Positions 55,300 to 64,000 of a stretch of 64,000 bases of DNA are shown here, piece after piece. The DNA lies in assembly GCF_000003855.2 (NCBI RefSeq), contig NW_003101682.1:7579314-7643313 (forward strand). Direction: 5' to 3'. The notes under the pieces were generated by a model that had not been told where the DNA came from, did no database searches, and saw only the letters and a list, made by a program, of their open reading frames with translations. The translations under genes and the position numbers were made by a program. This stretch comes from Blastomyces gilchristii SLH14081. Lineage: Eukaryota; Ascomycota; Eurotiomycetes; Onygenales; Ajellomycetaceae. Each line of letters starts with the position of its first letter. Positions within the stretch are counted from its first letter, which is position 1.

Positions 55300-56600
55300 C
55301 ATCCATCCACCCAACACTCCCCATGCTGGCACGGCCCAAATTCTGTTCACGGAGATTTTGAATGCAACAGCGATGTGACATGAAGAAATTGTCAGGCCCT
55401 CGGTCAGCATAAGTAGGGACCCATGAAAGGATGTTATTTCAACCATGAAGAGTAATGGACAGCTGAGCGGCGCAGAATAGTTATCTGATGGAGATCCAAG
55501 ATGAAGAAGAGTAACTATGTCAGAAGACCAGCCCAGCCCCATCCTCAGCAGAACTGGGGGTCGCCCTGAAGTTTTATAGGCAGGGATATTATGACGTACA
55601 GTACAGGTTGACGATATATGTCCACTCGGCAACCTAAGCTGCGCGACAGCAGGGAGTCGGCACCTGTTTAATCTCAAGCCAGAGACTTAGAAGGTTGGCA
55701 GGGGAATTGGCCAATCAGCAGGATTGGTCTGGCATAAGATCCGTTTTAACTTCGCCGATTTCACCACATCCATGCATACATACGCAGGACAACGTCGATG
55801 ACTCGATATAGACTCTGTTAAGGTTGAGGTCTTTCGCGCGGGACTGATTTCCCGTATTCCCGCACCCGTTGTCAGACCGTAAGCCAGATGCCGTGCTGGT
55901 CCGATACTTACCCCCTAGGGACAGTAGTTTTTTATGTATGTAAGACGCCGACTTAATTACCGGCTGGGACCAGGCTTCATGGAAAGGAGAGGGGGCGGGC
56001 GGATAGCTTAATATCAGGATTTGATTCAAAGAACAGCCCAGTCACTACAGTAATGATGAAGGTGTTCAATAATGCTCCGTGTATGTAACTGCAATCTGTC
56101 AGCGGACTCTTTTTTTTCTTGCGATGGTACAGTACATATATATCTCCTTCCTTCCTTATCCCCCCCGACCCCCCAATTCATCGGACAAAGCCCCTGAGTC
56201 GTCCCGAATATCTGCTGCTTCTAAGATATCTTGTGATTAGTAGTTTCAATGATTTAGTGCATACAATCTGCGAGAGAGGAAAGGGCATTAGCACTGATAG
56301 ATTTGCTTCATAGAGATGGATACTGCAAACAGCTTTTTTGAGGTCGGAGAAATGACGCAGTGGGGTTGTATTTAGTGCAAGCCACTATAAGCCACTATCA
56401 CACTTGCGGATCTGTACCGTACATACTTGCGATGTTTTGCACAAAAAAGTCGGTGTTGCGTCGCCTTCCTTGAGGATTAGGGCCTGTTCGGTGCGTCCGT
56501 ACTTTTTGAACACAATAGTGGATCTCATTAAAAATAGCATATTTATCAATTATTTAGTAGCAAGCCGGTGTTGCACCACCATGCTATTCCATAATTGAGA
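55300..56600. other. upstream region of the secreted-protein gene; no further gene supported
   Basis: This DNA is GC-balanced. Open frames at 55240-55677 (minus, 145 codons), 55715-56029 (minus), 56119-56313 and 56404-56598 (plus) have no motif I recognise and include promoter DNA. A stretch of T then a TATATATA-like run at 56132-56141, with CT-rich DNA after it, is another promoter-like patch without an obvious gene. Composition turns AT-rich at about 56600. Confidence 0.4.
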
Positions 56601-57801
56601 TCACTTCACACTGGCTTTTTTTTAATTTCACATTCATCAACACAGATGTGTTGAAATCATATTCTCTCAAATCTATGGTTGATTTATCTATATTTAACTG
56701 TCATTATTAGCTAGAATTCATGAAAGAAGTGAACAAGAATGTTACAGTATAATATCTCAATACAATATCTGAAAATGAAGAACAATAATACTCAAATATC
56801 TATAATTTCAATCTCACTGAGTCAATGATCAGATTCTCAATTATTATTATTCTCTCAAACACTCTTTTAAACACTCTCTTAAACACACTCTGAAACACTC
56901 TCTTATTAAACATCTACTATCTCTCAAAAGTGAATACTTGCTTCTTAAATCAGATATCTCAGAATATTATGAAGTCTCACAATGAAAAAGACCCTGCTTA
57001 CTAAGCACTTGAAGATGAAAAAGAAAGAATTAAATACTGATAATAATAACTTCAAATCTGTGAATTGAAATCTTATCACATAGACTGTCAAGCAGTCAAT
57101 AGATTGAATAATAATCAAAGAAATATATAATAATTAGTAAAGAGAGATTAAATATATTTAAATACTTTGAATAAGATATAAAAATCAGATATCTGACTGA
57201 ATATATAATCACAGATATGAAATCTATATCAATGATAAAGAGATTATAAATGAGTATTTCTTCAAACATTCTGATCTTGAAATCTTTTAAGAATATAATT
57301 CTGAATTTCAAGAACTTACTGAAGAATTGCTTATTGATAGACTTATTACTAATTAATTTATAATTCAATATTATACAATGATATCTGAAATGAGAGAATC
57401 TTCTATAACAGATTCAGAAACTGAAGAAAGTTTATTATCTTTTGTAATAAATTTATCAGTCTTCAGAAGTATCAATCATATAAAAAAACACTTAAAATCA
57501 GAGAATATTGATAAGAATATTTAAAATCTGACTGCAGCTGTAAACAGTCTCAGTCAGATTAATATACAGATTGAAGTTGAAAGAAAAACTGAGTAAGTTA
57601 TCAAGCAATTTATGAGTGAGATGCAGAATCTACTGTTAGAAGATTAAAAGATTGACAGTGAGATTTCTTATCAATAATATACTATAATTTCATACTATTT
57701 TCTTAATATTCAAGAAGCTCAGCTGTATCTAGATTTGAAATATAACTGAATCAGTGTTTGATGAGATTATATTATACAGATATTGAATAGAATACCACAG
57801 C
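56600..57801 (+). other. AT-rich DNA with a possible plus-strand relic, unrecognised
   Basis: From about 57080 to 57760 plus-strand frames look protein-like and acidic (EEYNSEFQ-like, TDSETEESLLSFVINLSVF near 57410-57460, QINIQIEVERKTE near 57560-57595), with stops between. It might be a gag or a second ORF of a transposon. The minus-strand open frame 57096-57368 is probably a shadow. No family is recognised. Confidence 0.3.
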
Positions 57802-57972
57802 TGTAGTAAGAGTAGTAAAAGAAATAATGAGAAAAGTAGTAATAAAAGTAGTAATGAAAGTAGTGATGAGAGTAGTGATAGAAGTAGTAATAAGAGTAGT
57901 AATAAGAGTAGTGATAAAAGTAGTAATAAGAGTAGTAATGAGAGTAGTAATAAGAGTAGTAGTAATAATACT
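57802..57972 (+). repeat. 12-bp minisatellite (AGTAGTAATAAG-like)
   Basis: About fourteen imperfect units of agtagtaataag with G/A variants (agtagtgataaa, agtagtaatgag) lie in tandem. The long Leu-rich and Val-rich open frames across it on both strands (57729-58022 and 57827-58012) are artefacts of the repeat. Confidence 0.9.
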
Positions 57973-58279
57973 TTTAAATCATTCTTTTTGTATCTTATTT
58001 CTTTCAAAATAATCAAGAACATTACTGAATTTTACTCAATATTACAATAATAATGAATTACACTTATAAATATATATTTTAAAACATCACAACTTTTTAT
58101 GTGAGATGATTAGATAATTTAAAGCATTTTATTAACTTATAAATTATAATATGATATTATATACAATGAATACATCAATATATTATCATTTTGTATTTTT
58201 AAAAGTGAAATTATGTGTAGAATTCAACTATTTTTGTTAAGATATATGTAAGTAATCTTGATTCATGTATCAATTATAT

Positions 58280-59100
58280 GTGACTTGCTGATTAATCTTT
58301 CATATTTTTAATATATCTCTTATAGAACTCTCATATTTTCTCTGCAATCTGATATCTTCTTCTAATTATCTCATTACTATTCTCTCTTTCATTTATTATA
58401 TTTAACTGTTCTGACTTCATTTCGTCATTCAAATTCTTCAGATTAATATCATCTAGGTCTTCATACTTATTTATGAAGTTATAAAGTACTATCAATATGA
58501 AAACAAAATTGATTTAAGTGATAATGAAGAATTCATCTCTTTCTTAATTATATATTTGAAATCACTGTTTGAATACTTTAAAAACTCACTTAATTACACT
58601 CTGTAAACTGACATGCTAAAGATTGAATAATTTCTTCTTATTAGTAGATTATTTATCTGTCTTTTCAAACTTCTTGAGATAATATCATATATCAGAATAA
58701 GAAATCAATATCATATAGACTCTTTTTAAATAATGAGTATTCACAAGAAAATAGCAGAGCTTCTTCACTGAATGATTATCATACTCTTGAGCTGGATTAA
58801 AAACATGTATATCATGAGCAGATTCTTTCATTTCTAAGTATATATATACAAAGTTCATCTCAAAATCACATGCTGTCAGAATATTCTGTGAGATTCATTC
58901 TTTTTAATTTTATTAGTCAGATTGCTGATTAGAAGAAATGAATATTAAAAGATAAGTATCATTTAATATTTCAATATAATCTTTAAAGAATGATCACTGC
59001 TTAAAATTATCACTGAGCAAGTCTTTGCTATATTTTATAGAAGATTTTAACAATTGTATAAGCTGACTGTAAAGCACACAGAGTGCTTTCAACATCTCAT
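58280..59100 (-). pseudogene. PIF/Harbinger-type (DDE_Tnp_4) transposase relic
   Basis: Read on the minus strand, blocks in order match this superfamily. FKDYIEILNDTY near 58990 stands where the family has the first catalytic Asp in CIGAIDGTH. SNQQS is followed, after stops, by ISQNILTACDFEMNFVYIYL near 58870, and then ESAHDIHVF near 58830, which covers the second Asp region. FNL.HVSLQSVIK.VFKVFKQ and VLYNFI near 58620-58490 match the NLRHSSLRNVIERIFGVLKRRF / ALHNFI signature. Stops break it throughout, and the first catalytic Asp is Asn. Element ends were not found. Confidence 0.7.
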
Positions 59101-59430
59101 GAAATACTCTATATAAAATAAGTGAGTATTTTTAAAATAATAAAAGTTATATTATAATTATATAAGAAGTTAATTCTTATTTTAAAACTGTATCAAGTGA
59201 ATGCTCAAACCTTTTCACAGTATCTTAATATAAAGATTCTTATACAATAATATAGAGAAATATCATTGCTTTCTCTTTTATCTTCATTGTATCTATAACA
59301 CTGAATTCAGAGATAGTTGTATACTTTTTGAGAAGAATAATGAATTGAATGAATATTTCTTGATAAAGATGTGTGATATTCTTAATATAATTAGAGTGAG
59401 TATCTGAATTCAGCAGCTGAGCAGTTGTAA
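59101..59430. other. AT-rich DNA, probably N-terminal side of the transposase relic
   Basis: No open frame of note. By position it could hold the start of the PIF/Harbinger-type transposase gene. Confidence 0.35.
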
Positions 59431-59545
59431 TGTGACGGAATTGAAGCAGTGACTAGTCAGCAGTATCATGTAGAAGTAGTTGTTTGAGAAGCCGTATAAG
59501 TGAGCTTGACTATCTTGCTTAAATAGTGAGCTTGTGAGCTACAGG
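59431..59545. repeat. possible LTR edge, GC-normal islet
   Basis: TGTGACGGAATTG at 59431 has the form of a gypsy LTR end (the complement ends CCGTCACA). CpG sites and normal composition persist for about 110 bases. A minus-strand gypsy element to the right would have its downstream LTR starting here. The partner LTR would lie beyond the window, so this is not proven. Confidence 0.35.
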
Positions 59546-61997
59546 ATTATTGTGAGAATATTACAGATATGATACTTAGTATACTAAGAAGATTATATAA
59601 GAAATATAGTAACTCTTGTATATATTCTTCTAGAAGAAAATGAATCACTGATTTTTTAATCAGAAGTCAGCATCTAGCTATTCTATATAGATAATGAGTG
59701 AATACTCTTCTTTCACTCTATAAGTAAGAATAGTTAAAGTGATATCTCAGCAGTATCTCACTATTATGAAAGAGTAATCTGCTGACCTTGTATAGAAGTA
59801 AGATTCTTATATTTATTAATTAAATCTTTCTATATTATATCTGAATGATATCATAGAGTGATTGAAAATCAGTTTGAATAATCTGTGAGATAAATGAAAT
59901 TATTCACAGAGAAGTAATAAGCTATATAAAACTGTAATAAAATCTTAACATAGCTGAGAGTATAATAATACTCTTCTCTTTAAGAGTATAGTTCTGATGC
60001 TCTCAAGATTATCAGATTAGAAATTATCTTTGTTATATAACAATAGTTATTAACTGATTTTAACAGTGTATATACTGTGTGTGATACAAAGAAATAGATA
60101 AGTTTCTCTACTAACTGTGTAAATCTTCTTTTCTCATCTCTATTCAAATTAAACATATGATAAGTGAATTTCTTATATATTGATTTAAAATATGAAAAAT
60201 GTAGTTAATAAGTGACTTATAGATCTCTCATTATATTCTGTCCTGTATATGAAATTCTCTGCAAAAGTAGTGTATTTTAGAGACAAAGCTAACAGTAGTA
60301 GTGAAATTTTTTTAAAAAGATTTTCTCTCTCTGTAATATATTTTTCTCCCTCTCTCTCAATCTGTAATAGTAAGTGTATAAGAGCATCATTCTTCAAAGA
60401 TAATAAAAGGCTTATTCTAATACTTTTTAGTGATTAAATATCTTCATAGTGTGACTGCAGCCTCTGTGACTGTTAAGAAAGATAGATTGAAGATGAAGAC
60501 AGCAGTATTGATAAACTGTGAGAGTATTACTCTCATTGTCACATCTTCTTCTTCTTCTTCTGCATCTCTTGCAGCTGCAGCAGTAGAAGCTGTGTCTTAT
60601 AGTGAGATATTATCTCTTCTACTGATTAATTTAACAGTATCTGATTCTTTCTCTGTCTCTCTCACTGCTGTTGCAACACTATCTGTTTTGTCAATTAATA
60701 TAGTGATGTATAATTCTATGTGATTATTCAGAGAGAATCTCAGAGAAAGCTTGATTCTGAGAACAGTGACTCTGAGAAGTTCAATCTGTAGTTTCTTCTC
60801 TATGACATGTCTGAGCTCTGCTCAGAATGCTGCTGAGTTAAGTCTGCAAAGTTCTGCAGTTTCTTTATCTTCTCTCTGTGAGAAGACTCTAGTGTGATCT
60901 CTGACTGATATTATCACTTATCTACACTATACTAAGCAGCTGAAGAAAGAGAAAATGTTATTTTTCTATCTCTTCTCTTACTTCTGTTATTTTCATTATA
61001 TCTATAACAATAACTTCTATCTCTCTGTAAGTATTACTTTATAAGAAGATATTATATCAGTTCTGATATGAAGCTCAGATATCTAAGCAGTACAGAGTAA
61101 GAGTCTCAGAGCTTTAAGTGTTAACAGATTCTATTAAGACTGAGAAGATCTCTCTTACTTATCTATAAAAGAAGATTAAAGTGTGAATCTCTGAGATGAA
61201 AAAACATCTTAGAATGACTAATCTTAAGAAGAGATTAGCTGATACTGCTATTAAAAGTGCTATAAAGATTAATTACTGATTAAAGAGAATCTCACTTCAA
61301 TTGAAGTAGATAACTGAGATACTTTGTAAATTAATAAGTTAATACTTTATATATTTCTCATACTCTTCTGTGATATTGCAGTACTAACTTCTCAGTAGAT
61401 AAAGATACTGATACTGAAGACTTCAATGATGAAGAATGAGTTTAATGAGAGTATAATTATTAGTGAGTAGATCTTAAGATCTCTCTTTTTACTTTTTCTG
61501 CAGACTGCAGCTCTATTAAAATAGTAGCAGTCTGTAAATTAATAATATTAATCTCATTGATTTCAAATATCTCTTTCTTTTCTTATTACTCACTTCAGAA
61601 ATTTTACACTTGTGTAGTCTTATTAAACTTCTAAAAACTCTTTGAGAGAAAATAGAAGAAGAGTGTTATAGAGTTTATAAGATATCAGCTTATTACTGTG
61701 AGATTATCTCTAAAAAAACTCTTTGAGAAAAATAAGAAGTCTTAAGTAGTATTTCTTATTCAATGTCTCTGATGTGTAACAGAGCAGTCTCTACTAGCTA
61801 TTTTATAGCTTGTAATCTCTTTCTCAGTATTTTTCAAATACTTAAGTGATTCTCATGAATTCTCTGATAATGAATAATCTTCTTATTTAATAAGATATTA
61901 AAGCTTACTGTAATACATTTATTTATTCAATATTTTCTTTATAAGATATTCAGAATCACTCTTAATCTTAATATTATTTAACTGAAACAGCTTCATC
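59546..61997. other. AT-rich DNA left of the gypsy integrase, unresolved
   Basis: Stops are frequent in all frames. The only longer frame, 60430-60723 (plus, 97 codons), is Ser/Ala/Val-rich and looks like a by-product of a TCT repeat. It probably includes LTR and 3' sequence of the gypsy element whose integrase is at 62208-62843, but no boundary other than the possible one at 59431 was found. Confidence 0.35.
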
Positions 61998-62144
61998 NNN
62001 NNNNNNNNNNNNNNNNNNNNNNNNNNNNNNNNNNNNNNNNNNNNNNNNNNNNNNNNNNNNNNNNNNNNNNNNNNNNNNNNNNNNNNNNNNNNNNNNNNNN
62101 NNNNNNNNNNNNNNNNNNNNNNNNNNNNNNNNNNNNNNNNNNNN
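61998..62144. other. assembly gap (147 N)
   Basis: A run of 147 N inside AT-rich repeat DNA. The odd length suggests an estimated gap size. Confidence 0.99.
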
Positions 62145-64000
62145 TAGTACTTGATTCTCTATTAAGAACTTTATTGAAAGATGTTTTTAATTATAGTATT
62201 TTATCTGCTACTTCTGAGTATAATGAATACTTTTTACTATCTTCTTATAAATTTTGTTTAAAAGTTTCAATCTAGTTTTTACTTCTGATACTGAGAAATA
62301 CTCTATTCTCTGTATCTGTTTAATATTCTGACTGTCTATTCTCTTCTTTGAAATATTATCCATGATGTCACTGAGTAATGAAGAATTATATTCATAATAA
62401 ATATAAAAAGAAGATACTTTTAAGATTATATTCTTTTCATTATTATACATAAATTCAGTGATTAGAAGATGTTTAAGTTAATTATTCTGATCATATAAAC
62501 AGAATACTTAAAGATGTTATTCTAATGTCTGATTCTGACATTCAGTCTGATCATCTGTCTGTGAATAAAATACAGTACTGAGAACATATTTTATTATAAG
62601 ATGATAGTAAAAAGCTGATCAGTATTTACTGATGAAGAGAAATTCTCAATCTGTTATCAATGATTTCAGAGCACTGTGATCATGAATAATAATATCTAAA
62701 AACAGGTCAGTCAATTCAGGAGCTTTAATCTTTTTATAAGTAGAGATATATTTAGTCATCTTTATAAAGCAGTCAACAATAATTAAAATTAAGTCATATT
62801 CTTTAACTCTTATTGACTTCAGCAGATCAACTATGAAATTCATTGATAGATTCTGTTATAAGTAGACTGACCATGTGACCGTGTCTGAGACCAGGACCGG
62901 AATATTTGATGATTTCATTATCAATTCAACTGATTCTATTACACAGTTTTAACATTAGATAGTAGTCTCATACTGTCTCAGTGAGACTTACTGTCTACTC
63001 TTATCATATTTTTCAAATGAGATCATGATTTCCACTTCTCAATTTAAATTATTTTTATTCCTTTAAATAACTTTAAATCTCATTTAAGTGTTATCAAAAA
63101 GTGTTACTTTTTAAAAAATTAAAAATAGTCTAAAAAAAACCATAAAATGTCTAAAAATAGTAACTTGATGCCAAGAATAGAACTAAATGAAATCAAATGA
63201 GACTACTTTCTTAATTTTTCTAAGTCATGATCTTATTTTGAGATCTGATATATAGTCACTTTGCATGTTTTTTTAATGATTAGTCCCAGCGGGATTCATG
63301 TCAAGAAATGTATGAGATCAGATCAAATGAAATCAAACATGAAATTCATAATCTCAGTAATCAGTCTAGTCATAAGCTCTTTGAAATAGATAGTGATGCT
63401 AACTTGCTGTATTACTTATACTGTGAAATCTTTATTCTTTAATAGATATTGTAAGTCTCAATATACTCTTTAACATCTGTCTAAAGTTTGTCATAAATAT
63501 ATTTATATTTTAGAAGCTCTTCAGTCTTCTTTAATCTGAAGTGTTCAGTATGAGAATTATTATAATGAATTGTCAATAACTTCTAACACACTGCTTTGCT
63601 ATAAGAGATGAAGACTGAATTATTTAGCAGTAGAAGTTCACATTCTTCTAGTTATCAGTGACTTGATTTCTTAGTGATATCATCTCACTCAGAGTCTGTC
63701 TCTTTCAAGTATAAACTGAACTCTTTCTTCTTCAACTTCTGAATTCAAGCTGCAGTAGAGATATTCCTCTGCTATACTTTATTAATAAATTCTAAAAGTA
63801 GTCAGATTGAAAGATTGTGAACTATTTTATTCTTTATCAATTCAATGATAGTAAGATATAACATGAGAAACTCATAATCTTCAGTGTTAGTTCTCTGCAG
63901 AGACTCAGATTTTCTTTCATCTTCTATACTAAGTTACACAGCTGTCTTATCAGCACTGTTTCTGAGCTTTAGAGAATCTTAATTCTCTACAGTCAGCTTC
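62145..64000 (-). pseudogene. partial Ty3/gypsy pol: integrase, split by MITE H
   Basis: On the minus strand, the integrase zinc-binding domain lies at about 63620-63430 (HTEHFRLKKTEELLKYKY...). The catalytic core is at 62843-62646 (MNFIVDLLKSIRVKEYD, IVDCFIKMTKYI, LITD), holding the first Asp and approaching the second. The C-terminal part is at 62450-62208 (YNNEKNIILKVSSFYIYYEYNSSL). MITE H separates the zinc-binding domain from the core. RNase H should lie beyond about 63900. It is a different family from elements 1-3 as far as the residues can be compared. The element runs out of the window on the right. Confidence 0.82.
62863..63368 (-). mobile_element. hAT-like MITE, copy H, inside a gypsy integrase
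   Basis: This 506-bp copy has the 8-bp duplication gttataag (62855-62862) and gtcataag (63369-63376), one C/T apart. Its ends are TAGACTGACCATG and AATCAGTCTA. Confidence 0.92.

Noticed and set aside
55240..55677. 145-codon minus-strand gene
   Set aside because: It overlaps the TATA box and leader of the secreted-protein gene and has no recognisable feature.
57729..58022. Leu-rich minus-strand and Val-rich plus-strand frames
   Set aside because: Both are produced by the 12-bp minisatellite.
60430..60723. Ser/Ala-rich plus-strand frame of 97 codons
   Set aside because: Low-complexity TCT repeat and AT-rich surroundings; no motif and no promoter.
1..64000. CRISPR arrays, bacterial operons, ribosomal RNA genes
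   Set aside because: No regularly spaced repeats with unique spacers, no ribosomal RNA sequence, and the genome is clearly fungal.

Overview
The window is nuclear DNA from a filamentous ascomycete fungus (Pezizomycotina). The signs are a short intron with fungal splice signals, fungal gene families (a DUF3723 protein, an FRE-type ferric reductase, an APH-like kinase, a small secreted protein), Fot1/pogo, PIF/Harbinger and Ty3/gypsy elements, and sharp alternation of very AT-rich repeat DNA with GC-balanced DNA. The AT-rich parts look like repeat-induced point mutation (RIP): C-to-T and G-to-A changes account for most differences between repeat copies and for most stop codons. Two runs of N (51847-51946 and 61998-62144) are assembly gaps.

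Layout. 1-1100 is a GC-balanced edge grading into AT-rich DNA. 1497-50152 is a large decayed repeat block. Its oldest layer holds broken genes: a DUF3723-family gene (about 3781-7070, minus), an unrecognised gene (about 7819-8770, plus), a ferric reductase gene (about 32300-34170, minus) and an unrecognised gene (38218-39589, minus). Transposons are stacked on this layer, and most can be delimited to the base by target-site duplications. Element 1, a gypsy retrotransposon (9263-31586, duplication CTTAG), was split by gypsy element 2 (10136-18793) and gypsy element 3 (21271-29201, duplication AGATA). A second copy of element 1, free of nested insertions, lies at 42973-48667. A Fot1/pogo element (34199-36443) sits directly upstream of the ferric reductase relic. 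Eight copies of one roughly 506-bp element with 8-bp target duplications (hAT-like MITE) are scattered through the block, and one more family member lies in the right-hand block. Precisely, copies A-G are in this block and copy H is at 62863. Three copies of a tRNA-derived SINE of about 370 bp occur at 41521, 42121 and 49476. A TIR element (50153-51032), mutated at its left end only, closes the block.

51033-56600 is a GC-balanced gene island. It holds a frameshifted APH-like kinase gene with an assembly gap, a convergent intact gene for a 172-residue fungal protein (DUF6914-like), a stretch with an orphan promoter-like site, and an intact two-exon gene for a 185-residue secreted protein with its TATA box.

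56600-64000 is AT-rich again: an unrecognised relic, a 12-bp minisatellite, a PIF/Harbinger-type transposase relic, a possible LTR edge, and a partial gypsy element cut by MITE H.

The only genes that look functional are the two in the island. The most interesting reading of the rest is that the DUF3723 and ferric reductase relics, two gene families often carried by Starship giant elements, are decayed cargo of such an element. No captain recombinase was recognised, so this is a hypothesis.
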